A stretch of DNA of 64,000 bases from Amycolatopsis rifamycinica. GTDB taxonomy: Bacteria; Actinomycetota; Actinomycetes; Mycobacteriales; Pseudonocardiaceae. Positions within the stretch are counted from its first letter, which is position 1, and the number at the start of each line of letters is the position of its first letter. The notes below the pieces were generated by a model. It was not told where the DNA came from. It saw nothing but the letters and a program-made list of their open reading frames with translations, and made no database searches. The translations under genes and the position numbers were made by a program. The stretch lies in NCBI RefSeq assembly GCF_000695625.1, contig NZ_JMQI01000082.1, forward strand, positions 1 to 64,000, read 5' to 3'. Positions 17,789 through 25,751 of the stretch are shown here, piece by piece.

Positions 17789-18790
17789 GTGCTCCGATTT
17801 CTCGTGCGTCGGCTGCTACAAGCGATCCCGACGCTCCTCATCCTGTCCATCCTGGTCTTCGCCTGGCTCCGGTCGCTGCCCGGAGGGCCCGCGGCCGCCC
17901 TCCTCGGCGACAAGGCAACGCCGGAGAAGATCGCCAACCTCAACCACGTGCTGGGGCTTGACCAGCCGGTCATCATCCAGTACTTCAAGTTCCTCGGCCG
18001 CGCGATCACCGGTGACTTCGGCGCCTCGCTGGTCTCCACCCAGCCGGTGATGTCGGAGATCGGCACCTTCCTGCCCGCCACCATCGAGCTGGGCATCACC
18101 GCGATGATCATCGCGGTGCTCATCGGCATCCCGGCGGGCTACATTTCGGCCCGCTACCGCGGTGGCGTCGCTGACAACGTGATCATCGTGCTGACGCTGA
18201 TCGGTGTCGCGGTGCCGGTGTTCTTCCTCGGCTACATGATGCAGGACCTGCTCGCCGGGCCGCTGGGCCTGCCGTCGCAGGGACGGCAGACCGCGGGCCT
18301 GGACGCCACCGCCGTCACCAACTTCGCCGTCCTCGACGGCATCATGACGAGCGAGTGGGACGCCGTCTGGGACGCGATCAAGCACCTGATCCTCCCGGCG
18401 TTCGCGCTCGCCACCATCCCGCTCGCGGTGATCACCCGGATCACCCGCGCGTCGGTGCTCGAAGTGCTCAACGAGGACTTCATCCGCACGGCCAACTCGA
18501 AGGGCCTCACGCAGCCCGTCGTCCGCCGCCGGCACGTGCTCCGCAACGGCCTGCTCCCGGTGGTCACCACCATCGGCCTGCAGACCGGCGCCCTGCTCGG
18601 CGGCGCGGTGCTGACCGAGCGGGTGTTCAACTTCCGTGGCCTCGGATTCCTGCTGGCCGAAGGCATCGAACGGCGTGACTACCCCCGGCTCCAGGCGCTG
18701 CTGCTGTTCGGCGCGCTGGTGTACGTGCTGGTGAACATGCTGGTCGACGTCTCGTACGGGCTCATCGACCCGAGGGTGCGTGTGCGATGA
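17789..18790 (+). CDS. Peptide ABC transporter permease, DppB type
   Basis: The 333-residue protein begins LRFLVRRLLQAIPTLLILS, the classic start of DppB/OppB permeases, and has six or so transmembrane helices. The cytoplasmic EAA loop is visible as RTANSKGLTQPVVRRRHVLRN. It forms half of the membrane channel with the next gene product. The GTG start follows TAAGGA at a slightly long distance. Its stop overlaps the next start in ATGA. Confidence 0.93.
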   Translation: MLRFLVRRLLQAIPTLLILSILVFAWLRSLPGGPAAALLGDKATPEKIANLNHVLGLDQPVIIQYFKFLGRAITGDFGASLVSTQPVMSEIGTFLPATIELGITAMIIAVLIGIPAGYISARYRGGVADNVIIVLTLIGVAVPVFFLGYMMQDLLAGPLGLPSQGRQTAGLDATAVTNFAVLDGIMTSEWDAVWDAIKHLILPAFALATIPLAVITRITRASVLEVLNEDFIRTANSKGLTQPVVRRRHVLRNGLLPVVTTIGLQTGALLGGAVLTERVFNFRGLGFLLAEGIERRDYPRLQALLLFGALVYVLVNMLVDVSYGLIDPRVRVR

Positions 18791-19716
18791 ACACTCTGCT
18801 GAACAAGAAGAAGGAACCGATCGACAAGCTCGCCGCGGCGAGCGGGAACAGCCTCGGCCGCGAAGCCCTGCGGCGGATGCTGCGCAGCCCGGTCGCCATC
18901 ACCGGTGGCGTGATCACCGGCCTGTTCCTCCTGCTGGCGATCTTCGCGCCGCTGATCGCGCCCAAGGACCCGTTCGAGCGCTACCTGCAGGACAAGGTCG
19001 CCCTCGGCCAGGGGATCATCCCCGGTTCGCAGCCGGGCTACCCGCTCGGCGTGGACGACTTCGGCCGCGACGAGCTGTCGCGGCTGCTCGTCGGCGCGCA
19101 GAACACCCTGCTCGTCGGCGTGCTGGCCACGGTGATCGGCGTGCTCCTCGGCGTCATCATCGGCGGGCTCGCCGGCGCCTTCGGCGGCTGGGTCGACACC
19201 GTCCTCATGCGACTGGTCGACGTCATGCTGTCGGTGCCGTCGCTGCTGCTGGCGATCTCGGTCGCGGCCCTGTTCGCCAAGCCCAGCCAGTGGACGGTGA
19301 TCCTCGCCGTCTCGCTGATCGGGGTGCCGATCTTCGCGCGGCTGCTGCGCGGCTCGATGCTGACGCAGCGCAGCAGCGACCACGTGCTCGCGGCGACGTC
19401 GCTGGGCGTGAAGCGCGGCGCGATCGTGTTCCGGCACATGCTGCCGAACTCGCTCGGCCCGGTCATCGTGCAGGCCACGCTGACCCTGGCGACCGCCATC
19501 CTGGAGGCCGCGGCGCTGTCGTTCCTCGGTCTGGGCGACCCGGACCCGAACCGGGCGGAGTGGGGCATCATGCTGAGCAAGGGTGCCCGGCAGTTCCTCG
19601 ACGTCCGGCCCGAGCTCGCGTACTACCCGGCCATCGCGATCATCATCGTCGCGCTCGGGTTCACGCTGCTCGGCGAGTCCCTCCGCGAAGCCCTCGACCC
19701 GAAGAACAGGCGGTGA
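18787..19716 (+). CDS. Peptide ABC transporter permease, DppC type
   Basis: The 309-residue protein has the DppC-type cytoplasmic N-terminus, a first helix at about residues 38-60, the GVDDFGRDELSRLLVG segment characteristic of the family and an EAA loop AATSLGVKRGAIVFRHMLPN. It is the second channel subunit. Translation is coupled to the first permease by a four-base overlap, and the ATPase gene follows six bases after its stop. Confidence 0.93.
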   Translation: MNTLLNKKKEPIDKLAAASGNSLGREALRRMLRSPVAITGGVITGLFLLLAIFAPLIAPKDPFERYLQDKVALGQGIIPGSQPGYPLGVDDFGRDELSRLLVGAQNTLLVGVLATVIGVLLGVIIGGLAGAFGGWVDTVLMRLVDVMLSVPSLLLAISVAALFAKPSQWTVILAVSLIGVPIFARLLRGSMLTQRSSDHVLAATSLGVKRGAIVFRHMLPNSLGPVIVQATLTLATAILEAAALSFLGLGDPDPNRAEWGIMLSKGARQFLDVRPELAYYPAIAIIIVALGFTLLGESLREALDPKNRR

Positions 19717-19722
19717 TTCCCC

Positions 19723-20718
19723 GTGGCACTCCTTGAGGTCCGTGATCTCACGGTCCAGTTCGTCCGCCGTGGCGAGCAGTCGTTCACCGCGGTGGACAAC
19801 GTCAGCTTCGACGTCGAGCCGGGCCAGACGGTCGGCCTGGTCGGCGAGTCCGGCTGCGGCAAGTCCGTGACGTCCCTGGCGATCATGCGGCTGCTGGCCA
19901 AGCGCGGCAACAAGGTCAGCGGCTCGGTGCGCTTCGAAGGCACCGACCTGCTCAAGCTGTCCGACCGGGACATGCGCGACCGCCGCGGCCGCGACCTCGG
20001 CATGGTGTTCCAGGACCCGCTGTCCTCGCTGAACCCGGTCATCCCGATCGGGCTGCAGATCACCGAGGTGCTGGAGCGCCACCGCGGGATGTCGCGCAAG
20101 GCGGCGTCCACCGAAGCGGTGGACCTGCTGGACAAGGTCGGCATCCCGGACCCGTCGCGACGGCTTTCCGAGTACCCGCACCAGCTTTCCGGCGGGATGC
20201 GGCAGCGCGCGCTGATCGCGATCGCGCTGGCCTGCCGGCCGCGGCTGCTCATCGCCGACGAGCCGACGACCGCGCTCGACGTCACCATCCAGGCGCAGAT
20301 CCTCGCGCTGCTGCGGGAACTGGTGCAGGACACCGGCACCGCGCTGATCATGATCACCCACGACCTCGGCGTCGTCGCCGGGCTGTGCGACGAGGTCAAC
20401 GTCCTCTACGGCGGCAAGATCGTGGAGCGGGCGCAGCGGCACCAGCTGTTCGCCCAGCCGCGGCACCCGTACACGCACGGCCTGCTCGCCTCGATCCCGC
20501 GCCTGGACGCGGGCCGCGGCGAGAAGCTGGTCCCCATCCGGGGTTCGGTGGCCGACAACATCCCGTGGGACCACGCGTGCGCGTTCGCACCGCGCTGCCC
20601 CAACGCGCTGCCGGTCTGCCGCGAGGTCCAGCCGCAGCTGGCGCCCGACCAGGGCGGGCTGCTGCGCTGTCACAACCCCGTGCGGCCCGCGGTCGCCGCG
20701 GGAGGAGGAGCCCGATGA
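19723..20718 (+). CDS. Peptide ABC transporter ATPase, DppD type
   Basis: The 331-residue ATPase shows Walker A GESGCGKS, signature LSGGMRQR, Walker B LLIADEP and the switch histidine in MITHDLG. The C-terminal oligopeptide-transporter extension has cysteines in CAFAPRCPNALPVC and a later RCH, the conserved cluster suspected to bind an Fe-S centre in this family. It powers import with the next ATPase. The start is GTG; the stop overlaps the next gene. Confidence 0.93.
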   Translation: MALLEVRDLTVQFVRRGEQSFTAVDNVSFDVEPGQTVGLVGESGCGKSVTSLAIMRLLAKRGNKVSGSVRFEGTDLLKLSDRDMRDRRGRDLGMVFQDPLSSLNPVIPIGLQITEVLERHRGMSRKAASTEAVDLLDKVGIPDPSRRLSEYPHQLSGGMRQRALIAIALACRPRLLIADEPTTALDVTIQAQILALLRELVQDTGTALIMITHDLGVVAGLCDEVNVLYGGKIVERAQRHQLFAQPRHPYTHGLLASIPRLDAGRGEKLVPIRGSVADNIPWDHACAFAPRCPNALPVCREVQPQLAPDQGGLLRCHNPVRPAVAAGGGAR

Positions 20719-21827
20719 CCCGTCCTGCTGGTGACGTGCTGCTCGAGGTCACCGACCTCAAGGTGCACTTCCCGATCAAGAGCGGCATCGTGTTCGACCG
20801 GACGGTCGGGCACGTGTACGCGGTCGACGGCGTCGACCTGGCCATCCGGCGGGGCGAAACCTACGGCCTGGTGGGCGAATCCGGCTGCGGCAAGTCCACG
20901 TTGGGCCGGGCGATCCTGCGGCTGAGCGAACCCACCGCCGGTTCCGTGGTGTTCGACGGCACCGACGTCGCGCAGCTCAAGGGCGAGGAACTGCGGAAGG
21001 CCCGGCGCCGGATGCAGATGGTCTTCCAGGACCCGATGTCCAGTTTGGACCCGCGCCAGTCGGTCGAGTCCATCCTGCTCGAGGGCATGCACGCGCACGG
21101 CCTCGACAAGGACAAGGCGGCCACCCAGCGGCGGCTGCGGCAGCTGCTGGCCGCGGTCGGCCTCCCGGAGACGTCGCTGCGGAAGTACCCGCACGAGTTC
21201 TCGGGCGGGCAGCGCCAGCGCATCGGCATCGCGCGGGCGCTGGCCGTGGAGCCGGACCTGATCGTCGCCGACGAGCCGGTGTCCGCCTTGGACGTTTCGG
21301 TGCAGGCCCAGGTGGTGAACCTGCTCGAGGACCTGCAGGACCAGCTCGGCCTGACCTACGTCGTGATCGCGCACGACCTCGCGGTGGTGCGGCACATCTC
21401 CGACCGCATCGGCGTGATGTACCTGGGCGCGCTGGTCGAGGAGACCGACGCGGACTCGCTGTACCGGGACCCGCTGCACCCGTACACGAAGGCGCTGCTG
21501 TCGGCCATCCCGGTGCCGGACCCGCAGGTCGAGGACACCCGCGAGCAGATCCTGCTCGCCGGTGACCTGCCCTCGCCCGCCAACCCGCCGTCGGGCTGCC
21601 GGTTCCACACGCGCTGCCCGTGGCGGCAGGCGAGCCTGTGCGACACCGACCGCCCGCAGCTGCGCGAAATCGGCGGCGGGCACCGGGTGGCGTGCCACTA
21701 CGCGGAGGACATCCGCGACGGGCGCATCCAGCCGCACGAGGTGGAGCCGGAACTGGTGGAGCTCACCGGGGCGCTCAACCCCGACCTGGGCCCGCCGGAC
21801 ATCGGCACGTCCGCCGAAATCCTCTGA
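20715..21827 (+). CDS. Peptide ABC transporter ATPase, DppF type
   Basis: The 370-residue ATPase has Walker A GESGCGKST, signature FSGGQRQRIGIARAL, Walker B LIVADEP and switch IAHDLAV, plus the C-terminal extension FHTRCPWRQASLC. The ATG at 20715 overlaps the previous stop and has a strong GGAGGAGGAG ribosome site. The last 40 residues (after the cysteine region) are longer and more acidic than usual for DppF. This completes a five-gene importer in the order binding protein, two permeases, two ATPases. Confidence 0.93.
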   Translation: MTRPAGDVLLEVTDLKVHFPIKSGIVFDRTVGHVYAVDGVDLAIRRGETYGLVGESGCGKSTLGRAILRLSEPTAGSVVFDGTDVAQLKGEELRKARRRMQMVFQDPMSSLDPRQSVESILLEGMHAHGLDKDKAATQRRLRQLLAAVGLPETSLRKYPHEFSGGQRQRIGIARALAVEPDLIVADEPVSALDVSVQAQVVNLLEDLQDQLGLTYVVIAHDLAVVRHISDRIGVMYLGALVEETDADSLYRDPLHPYTKALLSAIPVPDPQVEDTREQILLAGDLPSPANPPSGCRFHTRCPWRQASLCDTDRPQLREIGGGHRVACHYAEDIRDGRIQPHEVEPELVELTGALNPDLGPPDIGTSAEIL

Positions 21828-21833
21828 GCGCCG

Positions 21834-21890
21834 CTTTCACGTGAAAGTGATCCGGAGCTAGTCCCTCCAGGTCACTTTCACGTGAAAGTG
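21834..21890. repeat. Pair of CACTTTCACGTGAAAGTG palindromes
   Basis: The first copy (21834-21847) keeps the 14-base core CTTTCACGTGAAAG; the second (21873-21890) is a full 18-base perfect palindrome. They fill the gap between the convergent DppF and sigma-factor genes, and the sigma-factor stop codon lies inside the second copy. As RNA each can fold into a seven-base-pair stem with an ACGU loop, so a terminator role is plausible. Confidence 0.85.
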
Positions 21891-23083
21891 CCCGCCAGGC
21901 GGGCGGCCCGGGACTGCAGGTACGCCTGTTCCGGCAGGCTCAACGTCCGCCGCGCGGCGGCCAGGTACGCCTCCCGGGCGCCGGCCGCGTCCCCGGACAG
22001 CTCGAGCAGGTGCGCCCGGATCGCGTCGACCCGGTGGTGCTTCGCCAGCGCGGGGTCCGCGGCCGCCTCGCCCAGCTCCGCCAGCCCGGCCTCGGGACCG
22101 TGGACCTGCGCGAACGCCACGACCCGGTTCAGCGTCACCATCGGGCCGGGGGCGACGACCCGCAGCAGGTCGTAGAGCGTGAGGATTTCCGCCCAGCCGG
22201 TGTCTTCACTGGTCGCGGCCTCGTCGTGGACGGCGGCGATCGCCGCCTGGAGCTGGTAGGGGCCGACCGGCGCGGTCGCCAGCGCCTGGGTGATGAGCGC
22301 GACGCCCTCGTCGACGAACGCCCGGTTCCAGCGCGACCGGTCCTGCTCGGCCAGCGGAACCAGTGCTCCGGTCGCGTCGACGCGCGCCGGGCGGCGGGCC
22401 TCGGTGAGCAGCATGAGCGCCAGCAGCCCGGTGACCTCGCCGTCGTCCGGGACTTCCGCGTGCAGCTGCCGGACGAGCCGGATCGCCTCGGTCGTCAGGT
22501 CGACGCGGCTCAGCGCGTCCCCCGAACTGGCCGTGTGGCCCTCCGTGAAGATCAGGTACAGCACCTGCAGCACGGCGGCCAGCCGCTCGGGACGGTCGTC
22601 GCCGGTGAGGCGTTCGCCGCGGAGCTTCTGCTTCGCGCGGCTGATCCGCTGGCCGATGGTCGCTTCCGGGACGAGGAAGGCCCGCGCGATTTCGGCGGTG
22701 GTCAGCCCGCCGACCGCCCGCAGGGTCAGTGCGACCCGCGACGGCGGCGTCAGCGACGGGTGGCAGCAGAGCAGCAGCAGGGTCAGCGTGTCGTCGACCC
22801 CGCTGACCGGCTCGGGGTGGGGCGGCTCGGCCAGCGCGGCGGTCTCCTCCCGCCGCTGCCGTGCCGTGTCACTGCGCCACTGCTCGATGCGACGCCGGGA
22901 CGCGGTCGTGATGAGCCACCCCTTCGGGTGATCGGGCACGCCCTCGACCGGCCACTGCCGCGACGCGGCGAGCAGCGCCTCCTGGACGGCGTCTTCGCAG
23001 GTGTCGAAGCCGCCGTACCGCCGCACGAGGGCGGCCAGTACCTGCGGTGCGAGCTCGCGGAGCAGGCTTTCGACGTCGGTCAC
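21878..23083 (-). CDS. ECF42-type RNA polymerase sigma factor with TPR-like C-terminus
   Basis: The 401-residue protein has a sigma-70 region 2 (residues about 10-70, with YGGFDTCEDAVQEALLAA and GWLITTASRRRIEQWR), region 4 with GLTTAEIARAFLVPEATIGQRISRAKQKLR near residue 150, then a long helical C-terminal extension of about 220 residues. This layout plus the adjacent DGPF protein defines ECF42 sigma factors. No anti-sigma gene is visible, as expected for this group. The GTG at 23083 overlaps the DGPF stop by four bases (GTGA). Its stop lies within a palindrome repeat. Confidence 0.9.
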   Translation of the reverse strand: MTDVESLLRELAPQVLAALVRRYGGFDTCEDAVQEALLAASRQWPVEGVPDHPKGWLITTASRRRIEQWRSDTARQRREETAALAEPPHPEPVSGVDDTLTLLLLCCHPSLTPPSRVALTLRAVGGLTTAEIARAFLVPEATIGQRISRAKQKLRGERLTGDDRPERLAAVLQVLYLIFTEGHTASSGDALSRVDLTTEAIRLVRQLHAEVPDDGEVTGLLALMLLTEARRPARVDATGALVPLAEQDRSRWNRAFVDEGVALITQALATAPVGPYQLQAAIAAVHDEAATSEDTGWAEILTLYDLLRVVAPGPMVTLNRVVAFAQVHGPEAGLAELGEAAADPALAKHHRVDAIRAHLLELSGDAAGAREAYLAAARRTLSLPEQAYLQSRAARLAGTFT

Positions 23084-23436
23084 AGCTCCGGACCACGCAA
23101 CCCCATGACGGGCCGCACCTCCACGACGCCGAAGGAGGCTTCCGGGATCCGGTGCGCGATCTCGAGGGCGCGTTCTTCGGTTTCGCAGTCGAGCAGGTAG
23201 AAGCCGGCGAGGAACTCCTTGGCCTCGGCGAACGGGCCGTCGGTCGCCAGCGGTCCCACCCGCTTGGCCAGTTCGGGGTAGGCGAGCCGTTCGGAGACGA
23301 TCCGTTCGCCGGAAGCGTCGAGATCGTCGTTGAGCTGCCGGTAGCTGGCCAGCCCGGCGGCCCGCTGTTCGTCGCTCATGCCCTCCCAGGCCTGGCGCGA
23401 CTCGGGGTTGCCGTAGATCAGGACCACGTATTTCAC
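23080..23436 (-). CDS. DGPF-domain (YCII-related) protein
   Basis: The 118-residue protein belongs to the YCII/DGPF family, shown by KYVVLIYGN at the start and the name-giving DGPFAEAKEFLAGFYLLDCE in the middle. Such proteins are the standard partners and targets of ECF42 sigma factors; their biochemical function is not established. The GTG at 23436 has the ribosome site GGGAGG. It is the first gene of a two-gene operon with the sigma factor and is divergent from a SnoaL-like gene. Confidence 0.9.
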   Translation of the reverse strand: MKYVVLIYGNPESRQAWEGMSDEQRAAGLASYRQLNDDLDASGERIVSERLAYPELAKRVGPLATDGPFAEAKEFLAGFYLLDCETEERALEIAHRIPEASFGVVEVRPVMGLRGPEL

Positions 23437-23447
23437 GAAAGCCTCCC

Positions 23448-23477
23448 TGTCGAAATCGGCCCGGCGGCGCCGACGTC
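23448..23477 (+). promoter_or_regulatory. Candidate ECF42 promoter upstream of the SnoaL-like gene
   Basis: TGTCGA (23448-23453) is separated by 17 bases from CGACGTC (23471-23477). This agrees with the TGTCGA -35 and CGA-type -10 motif I recall for ECF42 targets, oriented toward the gene at 23512. Confidence 0.45.
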
Positions 23478-23511
23478 TCCCGTGCAAGCACCGACCACAG
23501 AGGAGAATGGC

Positions 23512-23943
23512 ATGAGTGAGCAGCAGATCCGCGCGTTGCTGGCGGCACGTGAAGCGGCGATGACGGCCCGTGACGCGGAGACGCTGGGCTCGCAGTACGC
23601 CCCGGACGTCGTGGCGTTCACGCTGGCCCCGCCCCTGGTCCACCGCGGCGAGGAGGTCACCGGCGTCGCGGCGCGCAAGGCGTGGTTCGAGACGTTCGAG
23701 GGCCCGATCGACTACGAGATCCGCGACCTGGAGATCACTATCGGGGCAGACATCGCGTACAGCCACTCGCTGAACCGCTTGTCGACCACGCCCAAGGGCG
23801 CGCCGGCGGGCTTCGAGCTGTGGTTCCGCTCGACGGTGTGCTTCCGCCGGGAGGACGGCGAGTGGCGGATCACCCACGTGCACGACTCGACGCCGTTCCA
23901 CATGGACGCGACGTTGCGGGCGGCGGTGGACCTGAAGCCCTGA
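23512..23943 (+). CDS. SnoaL/DUF4440-like NTF2-fold protein
   Basis: The 143-residue protein has an NTF2-fold pattern: an N-terminal helix pair (AREAAMTARDAETLGSQYA), then beta strands ending GEWRITHVHDSTPFHMD. Such domains bind small molecules or act as simple lyases/isomerases; the ligand here is unknown. AGAGGAGA precedes the ATG at a good distance. Its divergent placement from the DGPF-sigma operon and the candidate ECF42 promoter suggest it is in the same regulon. Confidence 0.85.
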   Translation: MSEQQIRALLAAREAAMTARDAETLGSQYAPDVVAFTLAPPLVHRGEEVTGVAARKAWFETFEGPIDYEIRDLEITIGADIAYSHSLNRLSTTPKGAPAGFELWFRSTVCFRREDGEWRITHVHDSTPFHMDATLRAAVDLKP

Positions 23944-23956
23944 CGGCGGCTGTCCA

Positions 23957-23997
23957 CGAAGTTGTCCACATGGGGGTGCACCCTGTGGACAACTTCG
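23957..23997. promoter_or_regulatory. Two perfect inverted DnaA boxes forming a 14-base-pair hairpin
   Basis: TTGTCCACA (23962-23970) and its complement TGTGGACAA (23984-23992) match the actinobacterial DnaA box exactly. They are embedded in a perfect 14-base inverted repeat with a 13-base loop, 14 bases after the SnoaL-like stop. It may serve as a terminator, a DnaA-binding site, or both. A weaker partial box, CTGTCCACG, lies at 23950-23958. Confidence 0.6.
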
Positions 23998-24133
23998 GGG
24001 GACAAACCGGCCGTGCCCCGACGAAAGTCGTAGGCCGGGCCATACCTGAGGATGCCGCCCCGAGCGGACCGCCCCCGGTACCCTGCGGAAAGCGAACACC
24101 GAATTCCGACGCGGGTACCAGGGGGTACGGGCT

Positions 24134-24772
24134 GTGCACATCGACCAATGGCTGGAGGCGATCCCGCCGATCTCGGTGTACCTGATCGTCGGTGCGGTGA
24201 TCATGATCGAAAGCCTCGGCATTCCGCTGCCGGGCGAAATCGTGCTGGTGAGCGCGGCCTTGCTGGCTTCGACGCACGATGCGGTGAACCCGCTCTGGAT
24301 CGGGATCCTGGCCAGTGCCGGCGCCATCATCGGCGACAGCATCGGCTACTTCATCGGGAAAACCGGTGGGCAACGGCTCTTCGCGTGGGCCGGCCGGAAA
24401 TTCCCGAAGCATTTCGGCCCGACGCACCTGGCCAACGCCGAACGGATCTTCGACAAACGCGGGGTGTGGGCGGTCTTCCTCGGCCGGTTCATCGCGTTCC
24501 TGCGGATCCTCGCCGGCCCGCTCGCCGGGTCGCTGCGCATGCACTACCCGAAGTTCCTGCTGGCGAACGCGGCCGGCGGCATCGTCTGGGCGGGCGGCAC
24601 GACCGCGGCCGTCTACTACCTCGGCGTCGTCGCCGAAGAGTGGCTCGGCCGGTTCTCCAAGTTCGGCCTGCTCGCCGCGATCGTCATCGGCGTCGTCGTC
24701 TTCTTCGTCATGAAGAAGCGACTGGGCCGCAACCACGCCGAACCGGAAAAGCAGGAAGAGACCGCCGCCTAA
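24134..24772 (+). CDS. DedA-family membrane protein
   Basis: The 212-residue protein has the DedA signatures: GIPLPGEIVLVSAALLA early, GDSIGYFIGKTGG in the middle and FLGRFIAFLRILAGPLAGSLRM containing the conserved arginine pair. About five transmembrane helices are visible, with a short charged tail. DedA proteins act in lipid-carrier (undecaprenyl phosphate) recycling or membrane homeostasis; which role applies here is not clear. The GTG start has a GGGGG ribosome site. It overlaps the convergent EamA gene by four bases. Confidence 0.9.
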   Translation: MHIDQWLEAIPPISVYLIVGAVIMIESLGIPLPGEIVLVSAALLASTHDAVNPLWIGILASAGAIIGDSIGYFIGKTGGQRLFAWAGRKFPKHFGPTHLANAERIFDKRGVWAVFLGRFIAFLRILAGPLAGSLRMHYPKFLLANAAGGIVWAGGTTAAVYYLGVVAEEWLGRFSKFGLLAAIVIGVVVFFVMKKRLGRNHAEPEKQEETAA

Positions 24773-25665
24773 GCCGCGACCAGCTCCGGCTCGGGCCTGC
24801 GCGCGGGCCGGAGCGAGCCGAGCAGCACGCCGGCGATCACGACGGCGGCGGCGCCGGCCTCCAGCCAGGTCGGCCGCTCGCCCAGCAGCAGGAACGACGC
24901 CGTCAGCCCGACCACCGGCACCAGCAGCGAGAACGGCGACACCACGCCGGCCGGGTTGCGTCGCATCAGCGTCGTCCACAGGCCCGAGCCGACGACCGTG
25001 CCGATCAGCACGACGTAGGTCAGCCCGCCGAGCGCGGTCAGGCCGGTGGGGGTGCCGAGCGTCGTCAGCGACCGCCACTGCGCGGCCGGGCCCTCCATGA
25101 CCAGCGAAAGCGCGAACATCGGCAGCGGCGGCACCACCGACATCCACAGCGTGAAGTGCAGCGGGTTGTCCGGCTCGGCCTTGCGCGTGCTGAGGTTGCC
25201 GAACGCCCAGCTCAGCGCGGCCAGCAACGTCAGGATCATCGGCAGCAGGGCGGCGTGCCCGGACCGCTGCCACGCGATCGCGACCATCCCGGCCACCGCC
25301 AGCGCGATGCCGGCCAGCTGGTGCGGCGTGACGCGTTCGCGCAGGAAGACGGCGCCGAGGAGCACGGTGAACGGCGCCGACGCCTGCAGCACCAGCGACG
25401 CGAGGCCGGTCGGCATCCCGGTGTCCATCGCGATGAACAGGAACGCGAACTGCCCGGTGCCGAAGCCCAGGCCGTAGCCGAGCAGGTGCCGGACCTTCAC
25501 CTTCGGCCACGGCACGAACAGGATCGTCGGGATCGCGATCACGGCGAACCGCAGCGCGCCCGCGAACACCGGCGGGAACTGGCCGAGCGTGGCGTGGATG
25601 GCCAGGAAGTTGAGGCCCCAGAGGACGGCGACGAGCACGGCGAGCAGGCGATCACGGGCGGGCAT
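24769..25665 (-). CDS. EamA/DMT-family transporter
   Basis: The 298-residue protein has ten hydrophobic helices in two EamA repeats (WGLNFLAIHATLGQFPPVFAG and its counterpart WAFGNLSTRKAE). It resembles amino-acid or metabolite exporters of the RhaT/EamA group, such as O-acetylserine/cysteine exporters; the substrate is unknown. The ATG at 25665 has GGAGG just upstream and is preferred over 25698. It is divergent from a LysR regulator, which probably controls it. Confidence 0.88.
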   Translation of the reverse strand: MPARDRLLAVLVAVLWGLNFLAIHATLGQFPPVFAGALRFAVIAIPTILFVPWPKVKVRHLLGYGLGFGTGQFAFLFIAMDTGMPTGLASLVLQASAPFTVLLGAVFLRERVTPHQLAGIALAVAGMVAIAWQRSGHAALLPMILTLLAALSWAFGNLSTRKAEPDNPLHFTLWMSVVPPLPMFALSLVMEGPAAQWRSLTTLGTPTGLTALGGLTYVVLIGTVVGSGLWTTLMRRNPAGVVSPFSLLVPVVGLTASFLLLGERPTWLEAGAAAVVIAGVLLGSLRPARRPEPELVAA

Positions 25666-25690
25666 GCCTCCACTCTGACGACGGCGACCG

Positions 25691-25745
25691 TGAAGCACCA
25701 GCGAGAATATTTTCAGGGACCTTGTAGCGGTGCTTCAAGTAGAGT
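25691..25745. promoter_or_regulatory. Inverted-repeat operator and -10 in the EamA-LysR intergenic region
   Basis: TGAAGCACC (25691-25699) and GGTGCTTCA (25729-25737) form a perfect nine-base inverted repeat, 29 bases apart, flanking an AT-rich centre. TAGAGT at 25740-25745 ends seven bases before the LysR GTG, suggesting a leaderless transcript whose promoter overlaps the right arm. Confidence 0.55.
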
Positions 25746-25751
25746 GCCGGT

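Noticed and set aside
23512..23943. The plus-strand frame starting at 23047 as one longer gene
   Set aside because: The extension runs antisense through the DGPF gene, and the ATG at 23512 has a good ribosome site and the true domain start.
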